From contig JAHHHS010000014.1 of assembly GCA_019359215.1 (NCBI GenBank), forward strand, positions 62,001 through 126,000: DNA of 64,000 nucleotides. Reading direction: 5' to 3'. The notes below the pieces were generated by a model. It saw nothing but the letters and a program-made list of their open reading frames with translations. It made no database searches and was not told the origin of the DNA. A program made the position numbers and the translations under genes. This DNA is from Nostoc indistinguendum CM1-VF10. GTDB lineage: Bacteria > Cyanobacteriota > Cyanobacteriia > Cyanobacteriales > Nostocaceae. This document shows positions 39,743 to 50,322 of the stretch, one piece after another (position 1 is the first letter of the stretch; every line of letters starts with the position of its first letter).

Positions 39743-40669
39743 TTATGCTTCTAGTTTTGCCGAGTCTATTACCAGCGATCGCTCCAAAATCCAATCGAGT
39801 AAAATCGGATTGACTAACTCCGGTGCTTCATCTTGGGGACAGTGTCCCACTCCCTCTAAAGGAATAAACTTTTCTACTTGTGGAAAGTTAGCTAATTCTC
39901 TCCCTAATTTAATTGGTTCCCACGGATCAGCCGTTCCCCACAAGATAATCGCAGGACATTGTAACAGTGGTAAAAGGTCTTCTGGTAATGGCCCTGTAGA
40001 ATAAGAAGTAAAAGCCAGGAACACAGCAACAGCCCCCGGATCGCTTGCTGGTGAAGTGAGAATATCTACCAACTCATCTGTCACCATCTCAGGATTAGCA
40101 TAAGCTTGCAGCAGAATTTTCCGCACTGTTTTCGGTTTGGCAAGCTGATTGAAAAAGAAATCACCAACTGGTTTGATAGATAACAGCCGTTGCAGTACAG
40201 GCGCACCGTAACGACGAGATAAAGGTAAAGTTACCCGTTTGCGATCGTGCAACAGCCTTAAAGAACAGTTGAGTAAAGCAACTCCTAAGGCAATATCTGG
40301 GTTGCTTACTGCTGCTTGCATGGCTACAATACAGCCAATAGAATTTCCGACTAAAAAAGCTGGCTCACCCACCACTTCGCGGCAAAAATCTGCTACCTGC
40401 TGTCCCCAGGTTTCTAGTGTGTAGGCAATTTTTTCACCAGGTTTAGGTTTTGCGGAAGCACCAAAACCAATCAAATCGATCGCATAAACACGGCAATTTT
40501 GTGCTAATACGGGAATATTTTTTTGCCAATGCCACCAAGAAGCGCCAAATCCATGCACGAGGACAACAACTGGCCCAGTGGTTCCTTGGGTTTGATAGCA
40601 GATAGGGAAACCTTGCCAAATCCAGGTTTTTGTAGAGTTAAGTGCTATTTTTGAACTTGAGGTTGTCAT
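39743..40669 (-). CDS. alpha/beta fold hydrolase
   Basis: PVVVLVHGFGASWWHWQKNIPVLAQ; FLVGNSIGCIVAMQAA; ILWGTADPWEP; GVGHCPQDEAPE. Confidence 0.93.
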   Translation of the reverse strand: MTTSSSKIALNSTKTWIWQGFPICYQTQGTTGPVVVLVHGFGASWWHWQKNIPVLAQNCRVYAIDLIGFGASAKPKPGEKIAYTLETWGQQVADFCREVVGEPAFLVGNSIGCIVAMQAAVSNPDIALGVALLNCSLRLLHDRKRVTLPLSRRYGAPVLQRLLSIKPVGDFFFNQLAKPKTVRKILLQAYANPEMVTDELVDILTSPASDPGAVAVFLAFTSYSTGPLPEDLLPLLQCPAIILWGTADPWEPIKLGRELANFPQVEKFIPLEGVGHCPQDEAPELVNPILLDWILERSLVIDSAKLEA

Positions 40670-41118
40670 AGGAAATTTGATTAATACAAGGGTAAAAGCC
40701 TTTCAGTCACAAGGCACAAGCAAAATTGTTTTTAATTTGAATAAAATTTATCAGATTTTCAAAGAAAATCCTTTACTCTAGTGATAACTTAGACATACCT
40801 ACGAAAGCTTATAGGCTGATAGTTTTATCCAGCATAGAGAGTTTTCGCCTTGTTCATAGAGATAATTTACTCACAACCTAGATTGTGTCTAGCATTAGGA
40901 ATTATAACTTCTCTAATGTAAGTAATATTTTTGCTATTTATTAGATGTGAGCTAATTAGCATTAGTGCCAGATTCAGTAGTTTCACAATTTACGATCACT
41001 AATGAGAGTCTATAATATTGTCGAATATGAGGCATCGGCTAAGGGGTGGTTTGCAACTGGAAACTGACGCTGAATTTAATAATATTTTTTTTGTTCCTAG
41101 TTCTGCGAGCCAGAAATC

Positions 41119-41673
41119 ATGAATCTACTAGAAACAATCGATACTCCCATTGGGAGCTATGCACCCGATTTTGAACTGCCAGGAATTGATGGTCAAGTAC
41201 ACCATCTCAGGCGTTATCTTGAGAAGTTTCGAGCAGTCGGCGTTATTTCTATGTGTAACCACTGTCCTTATGTAGAGCGCTATATAGACAGGTTAAAAAA
41301 CATTCAAGCCGAATTTGGCCCAGAAGGCTTCACACTCATTGGGATGAATGGTAGTGATGGTAATCACGACACTAAGCCAAGCTTTGAAAATATGAAAGCT
41401 TTTGCCCAACGTCATGATTTAAACTTTCCTTACTTGTGGGACTCGACACAAGATGTCACCCGCAGTTTTGGTGCTACAAAAACACCAATGGCATTTTTAA
41501 TAGATACTAATGGTATAGTACGCTACAAAGGTAAAATTGACGATCATCCCCAAGACTCATTATCGGTGGGAGAGGATTATTTGAGAACTGCGATCGCCTA
41601 TCTATTTCTTGGTCAAGAAATAGATATACCACAAACAGAACCAATAGGTACTACATTGATTTTGCGTAACTAG
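41119..41673 (+). CDS. thioredoxin-fold peroxiredoxin-like protein
   Basis: [41 protein letters not shown]. Confidence 0.9.
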   Translation: MNLLETIDTPIGSYAPDFELPGIDGQVHHLRRYLEKFRAVGVISMCNHCPYVERYIDRLKNIQAEFGPEGFTLIGMNGSDGNHDTKPSFENMKAFAQRHDLNFPYLWDSTQDVTRSFGATKTPMAFLIDTNGIVRYKGKIDDHPQDSLSVGEDYLRTAIAYLFLGQEIDIPQTEPIGTTLILRN

Positions 41674-41744
41674 ACATAGATAGTCCCTGTAACTGCTATC
41701 TTAAATTGGAGGCAATTGCAACTTTTTTGATAAAGCGGAACTTC

Positions 41745-42473
41745 ATGGGAACGAATTACCGACGGGTTTTACTCAAACTGAGCGGTGAAGCCTTAATGGG
41801 CAACATGGGCTATGGCATTGATCCAGAAGTGGTCAAAGGAATAGCACAAGAATTAGCAGAGGTGATAGCCACTGGCACTCAAATCGCCATAGTTGTTGGC
41901 GGCGGCAATATTTTTCGTGGCGTCAAAGCAGCTTCGGCGGGGATGGATAGGGCAACCGCTGACTATATTGGGATGATTGCCACGGTAATGAACGCCATGA
42001 CGCTGCAAGATTCGCTAGAACATATAGGGGTACAGACGCGGGTACAAACTGCGATCGCTATGCAAGAATTAGCAGAACCATATATTCGTCGTCGTGCCAT
42101 CCGTCATCTTGAAAAAGGGCGGGTGGTAATTTTTGGTGCTGGTTCGGGAAATCCCTTCTTTACTACAGATACCACTGCGGCACTAAGAGCAGCAGAAATT
42201 GATGCTGAAGTGATTTTTAAAGCCACCAAAGTAGACGGAGTATATGATGCCGATCCTCACATTTATCCTAACGCCAAGCGTTACAATAGCCTCACCTACG
42301 CACACGTTTTAGCCAAAGATTTGCGGGTGATGGATAGTACTGCGATCGCCTTGTGTAAAGAAAATAATATCCCAATTCTGGTATTTGACCTAACGGTGCG
42401 AGGCAACATCCACCGAGCAGTCTTGGGAGAATCCATCGGTACCCTTGTGGGAGGTTCTTGTGATATTAGCTGA
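41745..42473 (+). CDS. pyrH: UMP kinase
   Basis: [53 protein letters not shown]. Confidence 0.96.
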   Translation: MGTNYRRVLLKLSGEALMGNMGYGIDPEVVKGIAQELAEVIATGTQIAIVVGGGNIFRGVKAASAGMDRATADYIGMIATVMNAMTLQDSLEHIGVQTRVQTAIAMQELAEPYIRRRAIRHLEKGRVVIFGAGSGNPFFTTDTTAALRAAEIDAEVIFKATKVDGVYDADPHIYPNAKRYNSLTYAHVLAKDLRVMDSTAIALCKENNIPILVFDLTVRGNIHRAVLGESIGTLVGGSCDIS

Positions 42474-43008
42474 CGCGAAAAGTAAAATGCAAAGTTCTGT
42501 TGAGTCAACTCAACGAGCTTTTAACACGATTCGCACTGGCCGCGCCAATGCGAGTCTATTAGATAAGGTATTAGTGGACTATTACGGTTCGCCCACGTCC
42601 TTAAAATCACTGGCAAATATTAGCACGCCAGATGCCTCGACAATTCTGATTCAGCCCTACGAGCGTAATTCCCTAAACATCGTTGAGAAGGCGATTTCCC
42701 TCTCAGATGTGGGTTTAACCCCCAGTAACGATGGTTCTGTAATTCGGCTGAATATTCCGCCTTTGACCAGCGATCGCCGAAAAGAATTCGTCAAAATGGC
42801 TACTAAATATGCTGAAGAGGGTCGTGTTGCTATTCGCAACATCCGCCGCGATGCCATAGACTCGATTCGCAAGCAGGAGAAAGCCTCTGAAATCTCCAAA
42901 GATGAATCAAAAGACCAACAAGACAACTTGCAAAAATTGACAAACGAGTATATTGCCAAAATAGACGCACTATTGGCAGAAAAAGAAAAAGACATCACGA
43001 CTGTTTAA
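42460..43008 (+). CDS. frr: ribosome recycling factor (probable GTG start at 42460)
   Basis: [49 protein letters not shown]; overlaps end of pyrH. Confidence 0.95.
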   Translation: MILADAKSKMQSSVESTQRAFNTIRTGRANASLLDKVLVDYYGSPTSLKSLANISTPDASTILIQPYERNSLNIVEKAISLSDVGLTPSNDGSVIRLNIPPLTSDRRKEFVKMATKYAEEGRVAIRNIRRDAIDSIRKQEKASEISKDESKDQQDNLQKLTNEYIAKIDALLAEKEKDITTV

Positions 43009-43025
43009 AGTCTAAAGTCTGAAGC

Positions 43026-43066
43026 ATAAAGGCTGAAGGATCATGGATAAATTCTTCAGCCTTTAT
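43026..43066 (+). terminator. putative transcription terminator after frr
   Basis: ATAAAGGCTGAAG...CTTCAGCCTTTAT, perfect 13-bp arms, T-rich tail. Confidence 0.55.
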
Positions 43067-43367
43067 CATTTCTTAGTATCTAACAAAAACTGATCAAGCA
43101 ACTAAGTGGACATAAATAATTAGAGTAGAGGCAATTCTTAAACAATTCGTAATTTATAATGACGCTTTTTACGTTCGCGGGAGCGTGTCGCAAACAGACG
43201 CTTCGTGTAGCTTGCTTCTTTGTAGGAGTACGCGGATTTGCTTTCTCGTGTCGCCAGCGTAGTTATGTTTTGTGACGAGGATATCAACCAATATTTAATT
43301 ACGAATTATGATAAATTGCCTCTACTCAATAGAAAATAAACGAGTTCAGGAGCAAAAATTCAGCCAT

Positions 43368-44489
43368 ATGTACGACTGCATCATCGTCGGCGCTGGGCCA
43401 GCTGGTGGAACAGCTGCATATCATTTAGCCAAGCAGGGTCGCTCAATATTAGTGTTAGAAAAAGAATCCCTACCAAGATATAAGCCTTGTGGCGGTGGTG
43501 TATCTCCAGCGATCGCTCAATGGTTTGACTTTGATTTTAGCCCAGCAATTTCTGTAAAAGCCGACTCCCTTCGCTTTACTTGGAAATTAGGCGACCCCGT
43601 GGAAGCAAAAATCGCCACCAAGGAACCAGTCTGGATGGTGCGACGAGATATCTTTGACCATTTTATAGTGCAGCAAGCACAGAAGCAAGGGGCTGAACTC
43701 CGAGATAATACTGAAGTAACGGGTATTGAGTTTAAAAGTGACTATTGGCAAGTTAATACAGCCAATGGGCCAGTTACAGCTCGCTACTTAATCGCAGCTG
43801 ATGGTGTTAAAGGGCCAATGGCAAAATGGCTCGGCTTCAAAGAACGTAAACGTCGTTTAGCAGGAGCTTTAGAAGCAGAAGTTTCCGCAACTGTGAAGGA
43901 TAAATCTACAATTCACTTCGAGTTTGGCTTGGTGAAAAACGGTTACATCTGGAATTTCCCGAAAGCGGACGGTTATTCCATTGGTGTCGGTACATTTATC
44001 GGCGGCGAACCTCAAGACTTTAAAAAGATTTTAGATGAGTACGCGCGATCATTTAATGTAGATATCAAAACTAGCAAGCAGTATGGTTATCCCCTTAGCT
44101 TGTGGGATGGCAATCAAAAGTTGCATACTCAAAATGCAGTTTTGGCTGGGGAAGCTGCTTGTGTAGTTGATCCTATGACAGCAGAAGGCATTCGCCCCTC
44201 AATTTTTAGCGGTTTGATTGCAGCAGGAGCGATTAATGAGGCTCTTTCTGGTGATACCAACGCTTTAGAAAAATATAGTGAAGTCATTAATGAAGAGTGG
44301 GGTACCGAAATGGCTTGGGCAAAAAAATTAGGTGGAGCATTCTATCGCTTTCCTAGCATTGGCTACAAAGTTGGTGTTAAGCGCCCCTCTGGTGCCAAAA
44401 TCATGGGTAAAATTTTGTGTGGAGAACTGCGTTATGGCGACGTTGCCGGTCGCGCTCTCAAGCGTTTAATTCCGGGTTTTGGTGGTTAA
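43368..44489 (+). CDS. geranylgeranyl reductase family FAD-dependent oxidoreductase
   Basis: MYDCIIVGAGPAGGTAAYHLAKQGRSILVLEK; PRYKPCGGGVSP; VLAGEAACVVDPMTAEGIRPSIFSG. Confidence 0.92.
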   Translation: MYDCIIVGAGPAGGTAAYHLAKQGRSILVLEKESLPRYKPCGGGVSPAIAQWFDFDFSPAISVKADSLRFTWKLGDPVEAKIATKEPVWMVRRDIFDHFIVQQAQKQGAELRDNTEVTGIEFKSDYWQVNTANGPVTARYLIAADGVKGPMAKWLGFKERKRRLAGALEAEVSATVKDKSTIHFEFGLVKNGYIWNFPKADGYSIGVGTFIGGEPQDFKKILDEYARSFNVDIKTSKQYGYPLSLWDGNQKLHTQNAVLAGEAACVVDPMTAEGIRPSIFSGLIAAGAINEALSGDTNALEKYSEVINEEWGTEMAWAKKLGGAFYRFPSIGYKVGVKRPSGAKIMGKILCGELRYGDVAGRALKRLIPGFGG

Positions 44490-44631
44490 GAAATTAGGGA
44501 TTATGTAACGAATCTCTAGCGGACAAGACACCCACCCCACAACAGATAATTAATTTTTGTAGTGCAGGCAAGATGCCTGCCCTATTTTTGCTTTATTTAT
44601 GCCTATCTAATCAGCATTTCTGTTATTCATT

Positions 44632-44658
44632 CCACGCTCCCCTACGGGTGAGGCGTGG
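44632..44658. repeat. CCACGC...GCGTGG hairpin resembling an IS200/IS605 end
   Basis: cattCCACGCtcccctacgggtgagGCGTGGggcttccgcccg. Confidence 0.5.
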
Positions 44659-44676
44659 GGCTTCCGCCCGAATTAG

Positions 44677-44958
44677 CTAAACTAGGGTTTTAGACAAGGA
44701 ACTCTCAAAGGTCTGCAATATAATTCCTAAAATCTTATCGACTGCATTAACGTGATATTCAATTGAGTCAATGCAAACAGTATTCTGTTCTAAAGTTAAG
44801 AATTTCCAGGCGGTTCCACTTGTCACAACTCCATATATGACTTTAATATCATTCCCTGCTCTTTGATTGAATATCTGAGCAGCAATCATTGTGGCTACAC
44901 ATTGCCCTAATCCGGCGATGATATTCTCATTTTTGAGACTAAAATCACTGTATGCCAT
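44677..44958 (-). pseudogene. internally deleted member of a cyanobacterial restriction-like hypothetical family (MAYSDF...GLGQC...AQIFNQR)
   Basis: N-terminal MAYSDFSLK joined directly to ENIIAGLGQCVATMIAAQIFNQRAGNDIKVIYGVVTSGTAWKFL; intact family members known to me carry ~100 more residues between these motifs. Confidence 0.6.
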
Positions 44959-45077
44959 AGACTTCTGCTCCGGTTCTATCTTAATTGTGCATGGCTTGTC
45001 CGTCTTTGCTAGATATTGTTTGAAAGCCGAGCTTAGTTAGCAGGCTCGCCTCTCAAATATTGCACCTTAACGCGAAG

Positions 45078-45947
45078 TTAAAAATACCTAGAGAAAAACC
45101 AGATAATCACTCCAGTTCCCAATACACAAATAATTCCCGCCAAGCCAGCGAGGGGTTTTTTGTTCTTACCTGTAAACCAATCAGAGACTTTACCTGTATA
45201 AGTAATTAGTTCTGCTGTGTCTAGAGTGGCGATCGCCCATACCCATCCCGCGTGTAGGCCCCAAGCTAAACCCAAATTACCGCTTGTGGCAAAGCGTGCC
45301 AACACCAGCACCATTCCCATCAGCCACAATCCAGGCAGTTGGGGTGCCGTTTCGTGTTGTTCCCAAACCAGGTGTAGCAAGGCAAATATCAGGCTAGAAA
45401 TTGCCGCTGCTATCCAAACTGGATAGTCCTGCCCTAATTCAGTAAACAGGAAACCGCGAAAAATCAACTCTTCTATCCCACCAACTAATAACGCTATCAA
45501 AAAAATTGGTAGCAAGATGGGTAGTAGTAACTTGAAATTCGTCTTTTCAAAAGAACACCAACCTAACCCGAATTGCCCACTAAATACAATAGCTAGGCTC
45601 ACCACTCCCAAAGCAAAACCTAGTCCTAAAGAACCAAGAGTTGAAAGATTGCCAACAAAGCCGTAATCCGAAAAAGATTTATTGGTGAGCCAACTAACTC
45701 CCCACAGAGTCAGGGGAGCTAATAGGTAAAGTGACACCAATAACGGCATCTTTTGTTCTGGCTGCAAAGGTTTAGGGGGTCGCCAATTAAGCAATATTGC
45801 TGATACTGCTGCGACTGGTAACCAGAAAACTATCCAGAAAATAAAAAATGCCATCACTATAATTAGTGCTGGTGCATTTTCCATAAACGCCAGTAAGGCG
45901 TTGAGCGAAGGCTCAAAGGAAGTTATTAAAGTAAACAAAAAAAACAC
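45078..45947 (-). CDS. CPBP family intramembrane protease
   Basis: GGIEELIFRGFLFTEL (EExxxR), SSLIFALLHL, multiple TM segments. Confidence 0.9.
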   Translation of the reverse strand: MFFLFTLITSFEPSLNALLAFMENAPALIIVMAFFIFWIVFWLPVAAVSAILLNWRPPKPLQPEQKMPLLVSLYLLAPLTLWGVSWLTNKSFSDYGFVGNLSTLGSLGLGFALGVVSLAIVFSGQFGLGWCSFEKTNFKLLLPILLPIFLIALLVGGIEELIFRGFLFTELGQDYPVWIAAAISSLIFALLHLVWEQHETAPQLPGLWLMGMVLVLARFATSGNLGLAWGLHAGWVWAIATLDTAELITYTGKVSDWFTGKNKKPLAGLAGIICVLGTGVIIWFFSRYF

Positions 45948-46083
45948 GATAGACTTCTTGCACTATAGATTTCTTGCTGATTAATCAAGACTCTACTAAA
46001 TTTCGTGAATTTTGCAAGGGGTCTAATCGTATTTTTTACCTGGGACAAAATGTTCTAAATCAGAGCTACTAGTTTTCTGCCGG

Positions 46084-46123
46084 GGTAAGGACAAGTTATC
46101 ATCAGCTGAAACTTATCCTTACC
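46084..46123 (-). terminator. putative terminator after calA
   Basis: GGTAAGGACAAGT...ACTTATCCTTACC inverted repeat directly downstream of calA. Confidence 0.45.
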
Positions 46124-46138
46124 ATACCATCAGCAAAT

Positions 46139-46585
46139 TTACTCTTCGTCTTCCAAATCTTCGTCTGATTCGTCGGAGTCTATATCTTGTGAGGTTAGTT
46201 TTTTATCAGTTTCACCGAGTTGAATCAGGTGAATATGCTTATATCCCAACCTAATTTCAAACTCATCTCCAGGCTTTAAGCTCATTGCTTTGGTATATGT
46301 AGCACCAATTACAATCTGACCATTTTGATGGACACTAACCCGATATGTCGGTTCACGACCACGACCATCTTTAGGTGCTTCTGGACTTAGAGGAATTCCT
46401 CTAGCCGATAGCAAAGCGTCATAAAAATCGGTGAGATTGACACGAACTTGGTTATTTTTAGTAACAGTGTAATAGCCGCACTGTTTAGCTCTTTCTCGGC
46501 GTGGTAAAGTGGAAAGTTCTTTTACTTTAGCAAGTAGTGCTTTTCCGGTTAATGGCGCGGTTGCAGTTTCAGTCATTATGCTCAA
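46139..46585 (-). CDS. calA: cyanobacterial AbrB-type transcriptional regulator CalA
   Basis: PLTGKALLAKVKELSTLPRRERAKQCGYYT; YRVSVHQNGQIVIGATYTKAMSLKPGDEFEIRLGYKHIHLIQL. Confidence 0.88.
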   Translation of the reverse strand: MSIMTETATAPLTGKALLAKVKELSTLPRRERAKQCGYYTVTKNNQVRVNLTDFYDALLSARGIPLSPEAPKDGRGREPTYRVSVHQNGQIVIGATYTKAMSLKPGDEFEIRLGYKHIHLIQLGETDKKLTSQDIDSDESDEDLEDEE

Positions 46586-48023
46586 ATTTTCCTTACTCTC
46601 TCCAAACTGAAAAACGATGTAGTCTCATGCCAGCATTTGGCTTTTTAGCATTTGCATAGAGCTACTTAGGACTCTAGTGTAATGGGTCAATTCCTGCCGA
46701 TAGGAGCCAAAAGCACTTCTATATATGGTTGTCCACAACCAATTAGAGGTCATAGTTGCCATAGAAATTAATTTTGCTAATTTCACGGCACTTTTAACCA
46801 TTATTCGCCATCAGAAATGAAATTATTTTCTCTTTTGGCGCTACTGTAGCGGTGTAACTTTCAGCCACCTTTACAAATTAGGTTAGGTCTACTCCAAATA
46901 AGTCGTAGATCCAAAAAAATGCAGGTTTTCCACTTCTAGTGCTTGCCCTTCTTGCCAATGAGCAGGTAGAGTTTTCTCTACTCGTCCTCTCAAGCTTAGG
47001 ACAGCATAGTATTTCAATAGAGTCCTATGGGTATATACCCTTTTGTCCTGCCAGTAAAGACGCGAATTTTCTTGTCTCTACATTACGAATCAACAAAGCA
47101 GTAGTAGCCGCGCTGATACGGCTATTGATTCTGGTTTTGTGTCTTCGTAATTTTATATTAAATACTAGCATGGACTAATAATAGCAAAATAATTGTTTAA
47201 TTTTGAATTAAAATTGCTAGTAAATTTTTATTTAAATCCCTGGACTTAAAGGTTGGAAAAAGCAGTGACGATTTTCCTAACCCTTTATTGCAACCGTGAG
47301 TATTGCTTTATGCCTTTTATAAAAATTTATCTAATTTAGACGAGCAGTTTTGACCAATATGTTAAATCCAAGGTTTTCTTGATTGAGAGGAGGCAAAAAT
47401 ATAAAAGTCTTGCACATCCAGGATTCCCAGTACAAGAAGTTTTATTTGAAAATGGTAAGGATTCTTTTTCGGTTTATTACCGTAAGCTCAAAAGCAGTCA
47501 GAGAATTTTGTACGTCTGTCTATGGGAAGAATAAATCTCTTAACATATACCTAACGCTTGATTGCCACTACTATATATTGAACATACCCTTTTACACTTC
47601 TATATAATCAAAAAATCCCGTCAAGTGGTAGCGAAGGCAGAATTTTTCCAGCTAGTTGCTCTGACACAAGTTAATATGCATTTAATTTGGATATAATCGC
47701 TAGGTCAGAGATGAACGTAAATCCCTCTCTTAGCAAATGCTCTTTCCTTTACATTCCTAAACAGGTAAATTCAATGCAAAGCTATGATTACATTTTTGGC
47801 GTTTAATCTCAGAATTTGACACAAATATTGCCTAAAACGCTGCTAAAAGTAAAGTTTTAATGGTTATCCTTAAAGTAGAATCAGCCGCTCTTTCGTCGTC
47901 AGCCTATCAACACCAGGCTTTGAATGAAGGGCAAAAAGAGTATAGCTCACTTTTCGTAACTACCTGCCTTGACTCATGATTTTTGAGGCTGGTGAAGCAA
48001 TTTTAAAATTTTGGTTAGTGGTC

Positions 48024-49028
48024 ATGGAAGTTATTTTTAAGGTTATTCGACAGCAACAAAATTCCTCCCCCGTTGTGCAAACCTACCTTGTAGAGGCAGA
48101 ACCAAGTAATACAATCCTGGATTGCCTCAACCATATTAAGTGGGAGCAAGATGGAACTTTGGCGTTTCGCAAAAATTGCCGTAATACAATTTGTGGTAGC
48201 TGTGCTATGCGAATTAATGGACGTTCGGCTTTAGCTTGTAAGGAAAATGTTGGCAGTGAACTTGCCAGATTACAACAAATACCATCATCCCAAAGTAAAG
48301 TAAATCCCATTGGCGAAATCACGATCGCTCCTCTGGGGAATATGCCCGTGATTAAAGATTTGGTTGTAGATATGAGCAGTTTCTGGAATAATCTAGAGGC
48401 AGTTGCTCCTTATGTAAGTACGGCAGCCCGACAAGTACCAGAAAGAGAGTTTTTGCAAACACCACAAGAGCGATCGCGCCTCGATCAAACTGGTAACTGT
48501 ATTATGTGCGGTGCTTGTTACTCTGAATGCAACGCCCGTGAAGTTGATCCAAACTTTGTTGGTCCCCATGCCCTTGCTAAAGCTTATCGAATGGTAGCTG
48601 ACTCCCGCGATAGCGATACCGAAAATCGTTTAGCAAGCTATAACGAAGGTACTAAAGGCGTATGGGGTTGCACCCGTTGTTTGTACTGCGATTCAGTTTG
48701 TCCAATGGAGGTTGCACCATTAGAACAAATCACCAAAATTAAACAAGAAATTCTCACCCACAAAGAAGCCAGTGATAGTCGCTCAATTCGTCACCGAAAA
48801 GTATTGGTGGATTTAGTTAAAGAAGGTGGTTGGATTAATGAACGTCAATTTGGTTTACAAGTTGTCGGTAATTACTTTAAAGATTTAAGAGGATTACTCA
48901 GTCTTGCACCCCTCGGTTTACGGATGCTCATCCGGGGTAAGTTTCCCTTGTCTTTTGAACCTTCTGAAGGGACGGAACAAGTGCGATCGCTCATTGAATC
49001 TGTGCAACAAGTAGAAAACAAAAGTTAG
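48024..49028 (+). CDS. sdhB: succinate dehydrogenase/fumarate reductase iron-sulfur subunit
   Basis: FRKNCRNTICGSCAMRINGRSALACK; CIMCGACYSECNA; WGCTRCLYCDSVCPMEVAP. Confidence 0.9.
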   Translation: MEVIFKVIRQQQNSSPVVQTYLVEAEPSNTILDCLNHIKWEQDGTLAFRKNCRNTICGSCAMRINGRSALACKENVGSELARLQQIPSSQSKVNPIGEITIAPLGNMPVIKDLVVDMSSFWNNLEAVAPYVSTAARQVPEREFLQTPQERSRLDQTGNCIMCGACYSECNAREVDPNFVGPHALAKAYRMVADSRDSDTENRLASYNEGTKGVWGCTRCLYCDSVCPMEVAPLEQITKIKQEILTHKEASDSRSIRHRKVLVDLVKEGGWINERQFGLQVVGNYFKDLRGLLSLAPLGLRMLIRGKFPLSFEPSEGTEQVRSLIESVQQVENKS

Positions 49029-49072
49029 GAGTAAGGAGTTAGGAATTTTAACTCCTTACTCTTTACTCTATT

Positions 49073-49597
49073 TCAACGTGGTTCTTGAGGTATATTCAAC
49101 GGCTGTCCATAACGGTCATATACCAAAACATCCCACTGACCGTTGTTACTGGATTCAAAAGCAATCCTACTACCATCAGCGCTAATTGTAGGGTTGCGGA
49201 CTTCAGATTGTAGGTTATTAGTCAAATTTCGTGATTGGCGTGTTTCCCTGTCGTAGAGAAAAATAGCCGATCGCCCCTGACGGCTAGCACCAAATACTAT
49301 ATAACGGCCATCTTGTGAAACGCTAGGATGAGTTGCGATCGCATCCAAGGAGTTTAAACCCGGCAAATCAACCAAATCACGAGTCACTGTATCAAACATA
49401 TAAACATCTTGGCTACCGCGTCGGTCAGTAATAAAAACAATGTATCTCCCAGAAATTTGGGGGTTTAATTCTGACGCTAAACTATTGAGACTCCGCCCTC
49501 CCGGATCAAAGGGATAACTCAAAAGCCGAGGGTAGCCAAAACACCCAGTCAATAAACTTAAGCCTAAAAATGCAGGTATAAAAAAAATACGTTTCAT
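49073..49597 (-). CDS. TolB-type beta-propeller lipoprotein
   Basis: LTGCFG lipobox; ISGRYIVFITDRRGSQDVYMFD, PTISADGSRIAFESSNNGQWDVLVYD. Confidence 0.85.
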   Translation of the reverse strand: MKRIFFIPAFLGLSLLTGCFGYPRLLSYPFDPGGRSLNSLASELNPQISGRYIVFITDRRGSQDVYMFDTVTRDLVDLPGLNSLDAIATHPSVSQDGRYIVFGASRQGRSAIFLYDRETRQSRNLTNNLQSEVRNPTISADGSRIAFESSNNGQWDVLVYDRYGQPLNIPQEPR

Positions 49598-49714
49598 ATA
49601 TTGGGCATGGGGCATGGGGCATTGGGCATTGGACATTAGACATGGGGCGCGGGCATTAATTATTCTCCCTCATCTCCCTGCTCCCTGCTCCCCTGCTCCC
49701 CTGCTCCCTCTCTT

Positions 49715-50275
49715 CTACGGAGGTGAACCTACAGTTGCACCATTAGGAATATCTAACTCAATATTTGGCCCCCGGTCTAAGACTTCAATATCCCACTGAC
49801 CACGGCTGGCGGTTTCAAAGACAACATAACGTCCATCTGGGCTGATATTTGGTTTTCTCACCCAGCCGCGATAGGTTGGTGTGACGATTTGCGACTGTTG
49901 CGTAGCGTGATCGTAAAGCGCTACCACTGGTCTACCTTGGTCGCTAGTAAGATAAGCAATGTAACGCCCGGTATAGCTCAAGCTAGGACTTTCAGCAATT
50001 GTCTCCGCTCGGTTTATGCCAGGTGTACCAATAAATAGTTGCCTCTCCAAATCGAAAACCAGTAGCTGCTGATTACCATTCCGATTAGATACAAACGCTA
50101 AAAAGCGCCCATTTCCACTCAAAGCAGGTTGCTCCTCGGTGTAGCGACTGTTGAGGGAAGTAGGCCCTATGGGAATATTGTTAGAGCCACAAGACGCAAG
50201 CAAACTGGTTAAACCAAAAACCAGGCTCCAATGAATTGGTCTTTGGAGCCAAAATGTAGGCGTAAATTTTTCCAC
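49715..50275 (-). CDS. TolB-type beta-propeller lipoprotein, paralogue of 49073-49597
   Basis: LLASCGS lipobox; LSGNGRFLAFVSNRNGNQQLLVFD, PNISPDGRYVVFETASRGQWDIEVLD. Confidence 0.85.
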   Translation of the reverse strand: MEKFTPTFWLQRPIHWSLVFGLTSLLASCGSNNIPIGPTSLNSRYTEEQPALSGNGRFLAFVSNRNGNQQLLVFDLERQLFIGTPGINRAETIAESPSLSYTGRYIAYLTSDQGRPVVALYDHATQQSQIVTPTYRGWVRKPNISPDGRYVVFETASRGQWDIEVLDRGPNIELDIPNGATVGSPP

Positions 50276-50322
50276 CTCAACTGTTTTCCGTTGCCTTTAA
50301 ACCTACTTCCACGCCAACTGTT

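Noticed and set aside
46939-47178. 79-aa hydrophobic ORF
   Set aside because: No plausible RBS or family match, and the DNA shows RNA-like stems instead; reported only as an unexplained intergenic region.
48083-48322. Minus-strand 79-aa ORF
   Set aside because: Antisense to the sdhB [2Fe-2S] domain.
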